64,000 nt of DNA from Carettochelys insculpta (lineage: Eukaryota > Chordata > Testudines > Carettochelyidae), in NCBI RefSeq assembly GCF_033958435.1, contig NC_134150.1:37443501-37507500 (forward strand), read 5' to 3'. The translations under genes were made by a program, and so were the position numbers. Below the pieces are notes generated by a model. It was not told the origin of the DNA. It was given only the letters and a program-made list of their open reading frames with translations, and searched no databases. Within the stretch, counting starts at the first letter, position 1. Each line of letters starts with the position of its first letter. Below, piece after piece: positions 49,859 to 60,221 of this stretch.

Positions 49859-49990
49859 TCATAGACTTGGAGGCCAGAAGCGAGCATCATGATCACCTAG
49901 TCTGATCTTCTGCCACAGAGCCTCACCTATCCATCCCTCAAATAAACGCCTCACTTCTGACGGAGTGACTGACCTCCTCGCCTCATGATT
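49859..49990. mobile_element. LINE-like fragment (CR1/L3-type)
   Basis: CTCATAGACTTGGAGGCCAG followed by 'catgatcacctagtctgatcttctg'. The same family word ('aaagtcagaagggac ... atctggtctaatct') occurs at 37460-37560. Confidence 0.4.
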
Positions 49991-51439
49991 TAAAGACTTC
50001 AAGTTACAATGAATTGGGGGTGTAGACATGGGTGGGCTGGGGAGGGAGAGGCCATGGCCCACTCCCTTAGGATCCAGGCCTACCTGCTCCCAGTCCCGGC
50101 TTGGCTCCCATCCAAAGATGGGAGTTTGCCCCTCCTCCCAGTGCTCCAGGCAGTTCTGGGGAGTAGAGTCCTGGGCTAGCCCTGCTCCACTTGCCTGGCC
50201 TTCATTCCAAAAAGCAATTGGGAGCTTGTAAGCGGAGGTGAAAGGAGGACAGTCCACCCTGATGTGCTGCTCTGGTAAGAAGGAGCTGTGGACTGGGACG
50301 CTCAGTTCCAAGAGGACACGTGGTTGCTCCCAGGTTGGCTCCGAGGGCTCCCCTGAAGGCTGCCATGCCAAGCAGCAGGCAGCCAGGCAGGTTAAAGGGG
50401 TGTCCTCCAACTGATCTGGGACTATCCCAGCCCCGAGCCTCCCCCACACACCCCATTTAGGGAGGCGAGGCTGAAGCTCTCCCCTTCCACAATTCACAGG
50501 AGGACATTGCTAGCTGCTCCCCTTCCCATCATTGTCAGGGAGCAAGAGGAAAGTGCAGAGTTTGTTGCATTCCTTACTCTGGCTGGGCAGGGCAGGGGGC
50601 AGGTGAGCTGTGGTTATTCCTCTTGCTCCCTAACAGTGATGGGAAGAGGCAGAGCAAGCAGCATCCAGTACAATCCCCCAACCCCCCAAAAGTAAAACAA
50701 AAGGGCACAAAACATTTTACTAGTTTTAAGTCAGCTCTAGAGCCAAGTGCCTTCAACTCCCATTGATTTCAGCCAATTTTGTGTGCAGGATCAAACACCT
50801 AAGCCAACGGCGGTCCACCTGCCGCCCATGGGCCACCTGTGACCCTTGGGGGTCTTGTGTGGGGCCTGTGAGACATTTTGTTTACTGTTGCCACATGGAG
50901 GGTTTCCAGATTACACTGGTTTCCATCCTCATAGATGTTTTTCCTACTGGTATTACCACAGTAACACGAACGTAAAGCAAGGCCACGTGAAGTGAGGCGT
51001 GTGCTGATTGGCCGTGATGTTGACTGTGAGAACTGTGTGTTCCCTCTGCATCCAACCAAAGCACTGCTACGGTTCGGTCGTCACACCCTGCAAATTCTAG
51101 GTAGGCCAGCACCATTAGCAAAACTCCCCTATCCCAGGAGGCCATTTTGGTTACGGTATAGTTGCACCTCACTCAGAAGGATGGTAACACCTGCAGTCCA
51201 CTCACTAGCCAAGCACTGACACAGGCGCTGATGTCATTGAGCAAAACACTCAAGCACATGTTTAACGCGAGGTGGGCATTTTGCTTTGCGATGTTAGTTA
51301 CGCTCACGGCTGAGTACTTTGCTGGATAGGTGTTGTAGGCAATGTGTGTAATCACTGCAAAATGAGTCTTTTTTTTAAAAAAAGGCAGACTGATAAAACA
51401 ACATACTGCTGAGTGATTGCTGTTTGCTACATGCTGCAG
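49991..51439. other. Presumed WFDC1 intron 6, GC-rich then mixed
   Basis: 50020-50500 is GC-rich with a 212-codon minus frame that has no recognisable domain. 50810-51230 looks like an old DNA-element remnant (GGTCCACCTGCCGCCCATGG). No gene supported. Confidence 0.35.
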
Positions 51440-51935
51440 AAAACCCAGCCTTCCGAGCGGTGCTACTATGTTAATTTTTCTTTTAAGGTTCTTTTAAACT
51501 GTCATATTAGAAAAAAAAAATCTGTAGCGGAGATCCAAATGCTACATTTCCAATATTAAAAAATCGGTATTGCTTTTGAAAACACCATATACTGTAAGAC
51601 AAATTTTCCTGAGTTCTTATTGCTGCCCAGAAAACAAATGATTTTACAGCAACATTATCAAACTCAATTGGTAATGCTAGCTTTTAAATAACACCTCTTA
51701 TGTGTGTACGGGATCATTTTACAGCTTTTTTGGTGCTAACCTTTTCATGTAACATTATGTGCTCAAATTGTTGCCAGATTCTCAGCTGGTGTAAGCTGAT
51801 GCCTTCAATGGAGCTGCTCTGCTCTCTACGACCTGAGAATCTGTCTCAACAATTCACATATTCTGTGCTGCTTGTATTTAGAAATTTAGAGTCTTCTACT
51901 TTGGTGCTCAATAAAACCAAATCCAGTCTATTTTT
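51440..51935 (+). other. WFDC1: Candidate noncoding exon 7 / 3' UTR of WFDC1
   Basis: Inference. An acceptor-like TGCTGCAG ends at 51439 after a T/C-rich stretch. It is followed by about 500 nt of AT-rich sequence that matches none of the repeat families in the window. An AATAAA sits at 51910-51915, followed 30-50 nt later by a GT-rich stretch (about 51945-51965) of the kind that supports cleavage. Nothing else between 45952 and 55206 combines unique sequence, an acceptor and a good polyadenylation signal. The exact acceptor is uncertain. Confidence 0.42.
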
Positions 51936-52560
51936 CAACTTGCTGTAGTTTCAGGTGTGTGTCTTTAACACTGACTCGGCTCTTATTTACATTAAAAGAA
52001 AGTAAAGTTCACAGTTACTCTCCTTCCTGCTGAAAGCTGCCAGACCAAAAGCCTGGAGGACTGAAACCATGTATGTATCTGTCTGAGCTTTCCTTACCCT
52101 TTGCCCTCCTCACCAATGTACCAGCTGGCGAGGTCCCAGGTAACCGGGCTACCATAGCCCCTTCAGTGCTTGGCTTTCCTGCTGCCAGTGCTTATCACTG
52201 GAGTCTGAGCCTGATTCGCCCAGAGGATGGTTGTGATATTGACAGCTGCTCAGAGGAATCTGACTCCACCCCCATCCAGCTCATTTCACTGACCTAAGTG
52301 CATAAGAATGGTCAGACTGGGTCGGACCAAAGGTCCAGCTAGCCCAATGTCCTGTCTTCTGATGGTGGCCATTGCCAGATGCCCCAGAGGGAATGACCAG
52401 AACAAGATGATGGAGAGCAACCTCTCTCTTGTCATTCATTTCCAGATGCTGACAAACAGAGGCTAGGGACACCTTTCCTAGCTATCCTGGCTAGTAACTA
52501 TTAATGGGCCTATCCCCCGTGAATTTATCTAGTTCTTATGTGAACCCTGTTAAAGTCCTT

Positions 52561-52975
52561 GGCTGTGGCCACACTAGCCCCTCCTTTTGGAGGGGCTATG
52601 GTAATGTGGCACTTTGGGATATGCTAATGAGGTGCTTCCATGAATAAGCAGTGCCTCATTAGCATAATGGCAGCCACACGTGCTTTGAAACTGCTAATTT
52701 CGAAACGCACCTCCCCGTGTAGCTGGGGGGCTTTCCTAAATGACCCCCTGATTGCGAAAGTCCCATCTGGTTTTGGGAATAAGGAGCTGTCAAAATCAGG
52801 CATCTGTTTCAAAAGGACCCCTGGCTACCCAGGCGGTTGTGTTTTGAAACCGGCAGTTTCGAAGCACATGTGGCTGCCATTATGCTATGTATTCATGGCA
52901 GTGCCTCATTAGCGTATCCCAAAGTGCCATATTACCATAGCCCCTCCGAAAGGCAGGGCTAGTGTGGCCACAGCC
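52561..52975. mobile_element. 415-bp foldback MITE, GGCTGTGGCCACACTAG family, copy 2, inserted in CR1
   Basis: Perfect 20-bp ends GGCTGTGGCCACACTAGCCC. It splits a CR1 copy, duplicating CTT (52558-52560 and 52976-52978). Removing it rejoins the CR1 text 'aaagtccttggcttcacaa', which proves the borders. Confidence 0.8.
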
Positions 52976-53025
52976 CTTGGCTTCACAACATTCTCTTGCA
53001 AAGAGTCCCACTGGTTGACCATGTG

Positions 53026-53219
53026 TAACCCACAAATTTATATGTAGTTAATTGTCCCATGTACTGGTACTTAGAACACGTCACAGAAGAAGAAGCAGTG
53101 TCCCCTACCACCTAAGTTGTGAGCCAGTTTGCCTTTAGCTCAAGCTGTAGAGGCACCTTTTCTAAGATTATAGAGGTCCTTGGTTCAGATCTGCCTGGTG
53201 GGCAGTGGCAGATGTACTA
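53026..53219 (+). mobile_element. tRNA-derived SINE-like insertion within CR1
   Basis: A tRNA-like head at 53125-53215: TTTAGCTCAAGCTGTAGAGG (A box) and CTTGGTTCAGATCTGCC (B box). The host CR1 text is interrupted at about 53025 and resumes at about 53220. The segment 53026-53124 before the head is unidentified, so the insertion may be compound. Confidence 0.5.
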
Positions 53220-53825
53220 CATAAAGAAATATTGCCTTTTGTTTATTTTTAAACCTGCTGCCTATTAATTTCACTTGGTGACCCTTAATTCTTATGTTAT
53301 GGGAACAAGTAAACAACTTTTTCTCAATCACTTTCTTCATACCTATCATAATTTTATAGCGCTCTGTTATATTCTGCCTTAGTCACCTCTTTTCTAAGAT
53401 GAAAAGTCCCAGTTGGTATAATTTGTCCTAACAGGCACCTGTTCCAAAACCCCTAACCTTTGTTGCCCTTCTCTGAACCTTTTCTAATGCCAATATAACT
53501 TTTTGAGATGAGGCCACCACATCTCTATGCTGTATTCAGGAGGTGGGCATACCATGGATTTATACAGAGGCAGTAAGACATCCTCTGCCTTATTCTCTGA
53601 CCCTTTGCTCATGACATCTCCAGCCATGAACAATGAAATGTTTCATCACCACGGGTTGGCATGAACTACAAGAGGCTTCCTACACCTTCTCCTATGTGAG
53701 TGAGCTAAAGTGGGGAGGGGCACACGGAGTCTACAGCCGTGTACACCCAGCCTGCTAGCAAGCTCTGCGTGGAGCTGGATGCTGTGAACCAAGAAGTTTC
53801 TAGATGTCAGCAGAGAAAAGAACAA

Positions 53826-54000
53826 AATGGAGCTACATGTCTCAGGGAACTAGAATGTCATGGAGTCCCCTCCCCTGCCCTCTTGGCAGGGCCGAACACC
53901 CTCCTTTTTGTAAGCTGTTTGCCCCAGACCCCTTTAAGGATTGAACTCACACCCCACACATTTAACAGGGCAAGGCTCAAACCAAAGAGCTACCCCCTGC
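53826..54000 (-). mobile_element. Cry-type tRNA-derived SINE (cryptodiran turtle SINE)
   Basis: On the minus strand: GGGTAGCTCTTTGGTTTGAG (A-box region, 53995-53982), GAGTTCAATCC (B box, 53948-53938), then CTGGGGCAAA and the body with 'ggccctgcc' and 'actccatgacattctagttcc', the order seen in cryptodiran polIII/SINEs. This is the best single clue to the lineage. Confidence 0.75.
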
Positions 54001-54489
54001 CATTATGCCCCTTGCTGGCTTCCAGCCATGTTCTCTGATAGCTGCACAGTCTTTGCTGCTCCTACTGCACAGCTATAGCAAAGGGGACACCCCACCTCAC
54101 ACCTCTGTAGTTTTCAATGTAACAGGAGCAATGATCCAGCTGTTGACCCAATGAGGAGAGAGAATTGTTTTAATTGTGCTGGGGGGTTCAATGGTATTAG
54201 GCTCTGAGGGAATCGGGGAGCGGGGGAGAGGGTCAGAGCAGGTGACCAGGAGAGATCTAGTGCTCAGCCTGAAATAGCCTTCTCTCAGCATAGCCAAGCA
54301 AAGCAAGAAGGTCTGTTGGCTGTCTAGAGAGAGAGAGAGCTTCAAACTGTACAACTGTCGCATCAGGGCCCAGGCATGTTGTTAATGGTACTGTATCTGC
54401 AAGAATAGTTCATGCCACAAAGGGTCCTTTAAATATGTGCTACCTACCCATACTAAGCAATCTGTTTCCTGTTGTATTTAGCTGTGACA
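54001..54489. other. Intergenic between WFDC1 and ATP2C2, unrecognised
   Basis: Contains a short GA run near 54329-54341. No feature. Confidence 0.4.
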
Positions 54490-54605
54490 CACTGAGTAAG
54501 TTTCCCAGGCTCAACAAAGAGCTCTGTGTGAGTGAAAGCTTGTCTCTTACACCCAAGGAAAAGGTCCAATAAAAAAGATATGACCTCTCCACTTTGTCTC
54601 ACTCA
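54490..54605 (+). mobile_element. Repeat fragment with GGTCCAATAAAA motif (Penelope-like family member)
   Basis: Contains AGAGCTCTGTGTGAGTGAAAGCT and GGTCCAATAAAA followed by GATATGACCTC. This is the family in which a hairpin of AGAGCTC type precedes GAAAGC. The CTGANGA part is mutated here. Confidence 0.45.
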
Positions 54606-55019
54606 CAAACCCACACAGATTTGAACATGTCTTAAGGAAACTTCTCCCCAGTGACTACTCACTCACCCACCTTTGTGAATTGACCTACAACTCACCTGGG
54701 GTGCCTGCATTTGTGTGGCACCACTGCCTTTGGGAAACAAGGCACCAGTCCTGCCCAATACTGAAAGGCAGCACCAGACGCTGCTGTTGCATTTTGTCAG
54801 GGGGTCTGAAAATCAATAGAGGGGGCAGAGCTCTCAAAGCAAAGTTCAGTTGCTTTACACGCCCTTAACAGTTACCAAGTCCTGTATAAGAACCACGCCT
54901 GCTCTGTAGACATGCTAACCAGGATCTTGACAGAGCAGGCACACAAATCCTCCAGCATAGCATTGCCTAAGCAAAGCACCCTGCAGGTATCTGCTGCTCT
55001 GAGTGAAGGAGGCTGTGCA

Positions 55020-55206
55020 GCCTCTCCCAGGCACCTGTTGCTGGCAGGGGGCGTGGCTTCCTCTGTAGGTATCAGGTAGCACCTGCCTCGCTCCCTCTTG
55101 TGTAGCTACAACCCTGAGCTTGCAAGGGAATTTGAGCCACAGCCAGGAATAGGTGATATTCAGCAGCAGGATAAGGAGGAGCTGCTACTGCTGAGGTCCA
55201 GTGAAG
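55020..55206 (+). promoter_or_regulatory. Upstream region / probable 5' UTR of the presumed ATP2C2 exon
   Basis: Unique-looking, purine-rich sequence leading to the ATG at 55207; no recognised repeat. No TATA box is evident. Called by position only. Confidence 0.25.
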
Positions 55207-55305
55207 ATGGTAGAAAGACGCTTCTCCAAACTCTTCCAGAAAGGGTCACTTTTCCGCTTCTCCCAGGAATATCAGCCAATTGGGAATGGGGAGCCAGCAG
55301 GGGAG
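55207..55305 (+). CDS. ATP2C2: Probable first coding exon of ATP2C2 (SPCA2 Ca2+/Mn2+ ATPase)
   Basis: ATG in good context (A at -3, G at +4) opens 33 codons ending in a phase-0 donor GAG|GTAAGG. The peptide begins Met-Val-Glu-Arg-Arg and has a basic/phenylalanine-rich segment followed by EYQPIGNGE, resembling the short cytosolic N-terminus of SPCA2 (which starts MVEGRVSEFL and has a RQYQALEKDE segment). ATP2C2 is the next gene downstream of WFDC1, in the same direction, in other amniotes, so position supports the call. The known product is a Golgi/secretory-pathway calcium and manganese pump. No catalytic domain is in the window: later exons must lie past 64000 or are not recognised. The N-terminus is poorly conserved, so this rests on weak similarity plus synteny. 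Confidence 0.5.
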
Positions 55306-55707
55306 GTAAGGATTTCCTATGCTTCTTGCTCGGAAGTTCTGAAATATAGCATGTGGGTGGGGTTGTTGCTGGCAGCATTGTTGCTCTGTAACTCAGCCAG
55401 TTTCGTGTGCTGCTTTGTGGCATCATTCTATGTAAACTGGAGACTGATGTTAATAATGGCACTTGCCTGCCTATGGGAATGCTGTGGGGTTAGTTAATGT
55501 ATGTGTACAAGGAAGAGCTCCATGAGAAATTCAAAATGTTAACATTCAACTTTATGTCCAGGATTTGCTAACTCTGCTCAGCTTGGTTACATATATCATG
55601 ATGCTGCAGACAGATTTAAATAATGTGGGCCTGTAATCTGAGCACAGAAACCCTGGGACATGAATGAGGCCGGTGCCTGAACTTCCAAAGGAGTGGTTCC
55701 CTTAGGG

Positions 55708-55880
55708 TTACCATATTTCATCTTTCCAAAAAGGGGACGCCCCTGAGAGGATGTGGATCTGTATCAGTATTTACTAACTCACATTAACATGTATATATGA
55801 CACATAGTATTAATGCAAGTAAATACTGATACAGATCTACCCCCTCTCAGGGGTGTCCTCTTCTGTTATATGGTATCCCA
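55708..55880. mobile_element. Foldback MITE in presumed ATP2C2 intron 1
   Basis: Left arm GGTTACCATATTTC...GGGGACGCCCCTGAGAGG and GATCTGTATCAGTATTTACT are inverted on the right as AGTAAATACTGATACAGATC, CCTCTCAGGGGTGTCC and ATATGGTATCCC. Arms of about 70 bp around a roughly 35-bp spacer. Confidence 0.65.
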
Positions 55881-56284
55881 AAGTTCCTTCATTTCAAAAA
55901 ATAGAGCCTGTTAGTGGGTGAGGTGAGCTGTCTGGTCTAGCAGGCATCTTATTGTTTGTTTATTTTATTTATTCATTTAAAAAAAATCCATAAACTAAGG
56001 CTGTGTTGGAAATATGTCCCTTTTTTTTTTAAACGATTTGTTTATTGTCTCAAAGATGTTCGTGCAATGTGGTTTGGAACACTTCTGAAATACACATTGT
56101 TTGGTTTTCCTTCTATTCGCCAAGTCATGTGGTAGAATGACAGATTGTATCTTTCCATATGTTCAAAGAAACTTTCTTTTTACTTTCAAGTCACTGTGCA
56201 TGTTTTCCAGAGCTGGGCCTGCTTCTTGAGACTATGGGTTTGCCAGTGCAAGCGTAGTCTGCTGTCTGGTGAGGCCTCTAGGGT

Positions 56285-56455
56285 CTATTGCGGCTTTTAT
56301 TCCCTGTAAGCTTGGATGACTGCCCAGGAGAGAGTCATGTGCTACCCAGCTGATTGGCAGAGCACCCCAAGCTGGCAGCATGTGTTTCTACTGATGGTAC
56401 ACGTAAATAATTCCTTCCATCCATGGAAGAAAAAATAATTCGATGGAACCTTAGT
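56285..56455. mobile_element. hAT-type short element, CAGTGTTCCCT family, copy 4
   Basis: TTCCCTGTAAGCTTGGATGA, TACCCAGCTGATTGGCAGAG and ATTCGATGGAACCTTAG follow copy 2. In the presumed ATP2C2 intron 1. Confidence 0.5.
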
Positions 56456-56927
56456 CTATTGCAACAGAACTAATGGCATATGATATTTTTCAAGCAACAG
56501 AGTGATGCTTGCCATACTTCTGTAAGGGATTGACCTTCAGACCCATTCACATGGGTAAGAGGATTAAAATCAGATTCCTTTCTTCAGTACCTGGCTTCGT
56601 TACTCCTGGTTTATAATACTATATTGCTTTCCCTCCTTCCAAATACTTGTTGGCATTATGTGCCCAAGCTCTGTATATTGCAGTTAGTATTCTTCAGAAA
56701 CTACTCCCTCCAACACTCTAATTTTCTCTTCATCCTTTCACCTTTGTTGTTTTTCTAGTATTGAGGTGACCAGAACTGGGGGCAGTATTACAGGTGTTAC
56801 CTCACTAGTGCTACAGTGAGAGGAAGATTATCTCCTTTCTGCTCCCTTATGCAAGTCTACAGCATACACAGCCCAACTTCAGAGTAAAATGTAGGCAGGA
56901 GGGATGCCAAGAATGATTTCTGATTAG

Positions 56928-57130
56928 TGTTCCCTGAGAACTGTGCTCCTGTGTGGCCAGCCACTGAGGAGAGATTCCAGGTCTGTCCTGGTAATTAGCA
57001 GAGCACCCACAGGTAGGGTTCTTGTTTGTTTTTTTTTGTTGTTTCTTCTGGTGGTGCACATCTGCACCTCCCTTGGTGCATGTAAAATTTATTCTACATA
57101 CAGGGAAAGAATGAGCAGGAACATCGTTTC
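56928..57130. mobile_element. hAT-type short element, CAGTGTTCCCT family, copy 5
   Basis: GTGTTCCCTGAGAACTGTGC, GTAATTAGCAGAGCACCC and GGTGGTGCACATCTGCACC follow copy 2, with a T-rich insertion in the middle. Confidence 0.5.
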
Positions 57131-57369
57131 TAATCGCTCTGTGATATGAGATTATGATGAATTGCAGGTTGTGAACTCTGGTCTGTTGCATTGCCCAGTA
57201 TTTGAGGGAGGGTCCAGTCACTTTTCCATGGAGAACTACAGTCAGTGAGCTGCTTATTCTGAATTCAACTTGCAATGTTATGGTCCTGCCATTCCCTCAA
57301 CAGCATAATAACTGATGGAGTATTTGCTCCCTGACCACAGGATCTCCTTGAATTCCAGTCTGAGTCTAT

Positions 57370-58345
57370 GCAGACACCACAATATGGACTAGCATGTGAA
57401 TAAGGGTGGTGCGGTGTGTTTGGACTTTCAGAAAGCCTTTTACTGGGTCTCACAAGAAAGGCTCTTAAGCAGAGTTAGCAGCCTGGGGGTAAGCATAAAG
57501 GTTCACTCATGGACCAGCAAGCACTTAAAAGATAGTTTATTCCTACTTGTTATTTTCAATTGGTTTACACCATGCAGAAAGGTAAATAGTGCAGTCCCTG
57601 AGGATCTGTACTGGGATTGGCATTCCCATTCATGCATGTTTTGGAAAAGACAGTAAACAGTGAAGTAGCAACGTTTGCAGGGTTACACAAAGTAGTTAAA
57701 CCAAAAACTGACTGGTGCCAAGTTACAAAGGGGTTGGGGGTGGCAGGTTTGTAGAAATTGTGTTGGTGCCCAGAACAGGCCCAAGTTGTCTGTCAACACT
57801 GCTCCTGAAGCTCCCATTGGCTGTAGGGGCATTCGGGGAGGAGCAGCCTGCAAAGACACCCACCCCCATGCCCAGGGCCTGCATGGACATACCAGCAGCC
57901 CTTCTATCCTCACTGCACTGCCTTCACATAGTGCAAGAACTAGGGGTACCCAATGGAATTAATAGGTAACAGGTTTAAAGCAAAGAAAAGGAAGTGCTGC
58001 TTCAGACCATGCACGATCAGCCTGTGGAACTCCTTGCCAGAAGATCTTGTGAAGACCAAAAGCTTGTCAGGATTAAAAAAAGAATTAGACAACTTCCTGG
58101 AGGACAGGTTCATCAGAGGCTGTTAGCCAGCACGGTCAGGGATGTAACACCATGCTCTGGGAGTCCCTAAACATCTGCCTCCCACGAGCTGGGACTGGCC
58201 AGCAGGTTGGGTGGGTATCACTTGACATCTCTGTTCTGTTCGTTCCCTCTGAAGCATCTGGTACTGTCTGCTGTCAAAGACATGACACTGGGCCAGATGC
58301 ATCATTGGTCAGATCCAGCATGGCCATTCTTATGTTCTTAAAGGC
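57370..58345 (+). mobile_element. CR1 LINE, plus strand, RT to 3' end, with GC-rich insert
   Basis: 57396-57640 encodes CR1 RT (CLDFQKAF, SLGVSIKVHSW). The matching region stops near 57712, a GC-rich unrelated segment runs to about 57923, and CR1 resumes at AAGAACTAGGGGTACCC through CCATTCTTATGTTCTT. The usual VPEGSVLGP-type motif is disrupted. Confidence 0.75.
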
Positions 58346-58486
58346 CTACATTTTCAGCGTAAGCCTGGTAAGAATCTGCAACCATGGGAAAACGAATTCC
58401 ATTCAAGTCTATGGAGCCCTCATCAAGATGTAAATGCAACATCACAGTGATTTCAATATTTATGGAATGACATAAGGTCATTTGGT

Positions 58487-59013
58487 CTCAGCTGGAGTAC
58501 TGTGTCCAGTTCTGGGCACCGCAGTTCAGGGAGGATGTGGAGAAATTGGAGAGGGTCCAGAGGAGAGCAACAAGAATGATCAAAGGTCTAGAGAACATGA
58601 CCTATGAAGAAAGGCTGAAGGAATTGGGCTTGTTTAGTTTGGAAAAGAGAAGATTGAAGGGGGACATGATAGCAGTTTTCAGGTATCTAAAAGGGTGTCA
58701 TAAGGCAGAGGGAGGGAACTTGTTCTTCCTTGCCTCTGAGGATAGAACAAGAGGCAATGGACTTAAATTGCAGCAGGGGAGGTTCAGGTTAGGAACGTTT
58801 TCCTAATGTCCAACTGTCAGGGTGATCAAACACTGGAAGGAATTGCCAAGGGAGGTGGTAGAATCTCCATCACTGGAGCTATTTAAGAAGAGGTTAGATA
58901 GATGGCTTTCAGGGATGGTCTAGAAAGTGCTTGGTCCTGCCATGAGGGCAGGGGGCTGGACTCGATGGCCTCTCGAGGTCCCTTCCACTCCTACTCTTCT
59001 ATGATTCTATGAC
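58487..59013 (+). mobile_element. CR1 LINE 3' end, plus strand, with complete tail
   Basis: CAGCTGGAGTACTGTGTCC begins the conserved C-terminal region. A frame at 58537-58806 reads [18 protein letters not shown] and [19 protein letters not shown]. It ends in the CR1 tail CTATGATTCTATGA (to about 59013), so the 3' end is intact. Confidence 0.9.
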
Positions 59014-59540
59014 ATGTACAGCCAGGGCAGCTGCTGAGACCCAAGCAAAGACTGCTAACAATACAGGTTTTGATATTTGGGCTACAGGTCCAAGGCCCGG
59101 ATCACCAATGATTTCAGCGGAAGGTAGGAGCCGAAGTACATTTACCATATGGGGTTGTCACAACGGGAGGGCACAGATTCGTGAGTTACATTCATGTCAC
59201 AATTCTAACGGAGCCTGCAGTTTGAACTTTGGTAGAAGCAGATGACAAGGACTGTTGGTGTTCAACCTCCACTTTAACATCTGTCTCCATCATCTGTCTC
59301 TGTCTAAAATTTCTGGGATCTGCTCTCTTGCAGTCACCTCCACGTGAATATCCTTTTCTGGGATCTAGAAGGGAACTTACGGCTGAAAGACCAGGGGACA
59401 AGGAGATGTTCCCCAGTGGCTGGAGTTTGTCCAGCTCTAATGTCTCTGAGCAACACCAAGTTTTAGTCTCTTCTAAACTCGAAGGCCAAACTATGGTTTC
59501 TGAGGGATCACCTGCGCTTACCGGGAGACTGACTTGTTTA
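59014..59540. other. Presumed ATP2C2 intron 1, unrecognised stretch
   Basis: Holds an acceptor-like TCTCTTGCAG ending at 59334 followed by an open + frame, but the peptide does not resemble the SPCA N-terminal region. Confidence 0.35.
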
Positions 59541-59754
59541 GGGTAAATCTTCCAGGCTTCGATTTTGCACACGTGATTCGATTTCATGCACCCCTGCTAT
59601 CAGGCCTTGACATTCAATCTCCTCTACTCATTATTGCAAGGAGTAAGGGAGGTCAGCCAGATAAATCAGTCCTAGATACATTGATTCCAGCTATGCAATT
59701 GTAGCTGGAATTGAGTATCCAGGTTTGACTTTCAGGTCGAGTGTAGGCTTGCCC
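59541..59754. mobile_element. MITE (same family as 27934-28204) in presumed ATP2C2 intron 1
   Basis: Interior CTTCGATTTTGCACACG, GCTATGCAATTGTAGCTGG and the end GGTCGAGTGTAGGC match the 27934 copy. The terminal target duplication is not preserved (TTA/TGG). Confidence 0.5.
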
Positions 59755-60221
59755 TGGGCTGTGTTATTTTCGCTTCTCACATCTCTTGGGGTGTTTTCCC
59801 TGTCTAGACAGTACCTGATATCAAATGGGCTGAATCTGTTCAGTAGCTACCATGAGTCTTGTCATCTCCTCCTGCAGCAAAACTCCCAGGAAGGGAAGAA
59901 TGGTTGGCCTTCAAGGTTTGCCTCTTATCTACCTACCCTTCAATGGGGTGGTGCTCCTTATCAGGGGTTGTACCAGGGGAGAGGGTGCTGCCACTGGCTT
60001 ACCCCTGTGCATGCTCTCCTCCCTTTGAGGTGAGAAGGGAGAGAAAATTCAGAGGGAGGGTTAAAGTTTTATGAAGAGGCTCAAAGGGAATATGCCTTCA
60101 TAGCTCTCTAGCTCTCCAACATGCCTCTACAAATGGAAAGAGACCCGACCCATCAATTAGTGTGTGGGTGGAGGGGCTTGTGGGGGAAAAAGCACGCCAT
60201 GCATCTGCTGCTTCTGTATAG
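59755..60221. other. Presumed ATP2C2 intron 1, unrecognised stretch
   Basis: No gene or repeat family identified. Confidence 0.35.

Larger units (their letters stand above)
52295..53620 (-). mobile_element. CR1 LINE, minus strand, split by two insertions
   Basis: CR1 pieces lie at 52295-52560, 52976-53025 and 53220-53620. The gaps hold a MITE (52561-52975) and a tRNA-derived SINE-like insert (53026-53219). Reading across the gaps restores the order seen in the 20218-21010 copy (AAACCTGCTGCC, GATGAGGCCACCACATC, CATACCATGGATTTATA). Confidence 0.8.

Noticed and set aside
49859..50497. 212-codon minus-strand frame
   Set aside because: No recognised domain; it begins in GC-rich DNA and ends inside a LINE-like fragment.
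59334..59546. Possible second exon of ATP2C2 after an acceptor-like TTGCAG
   Set aside because: The peptide does not resemble SPCA sequence and the frame continues into a MITE.
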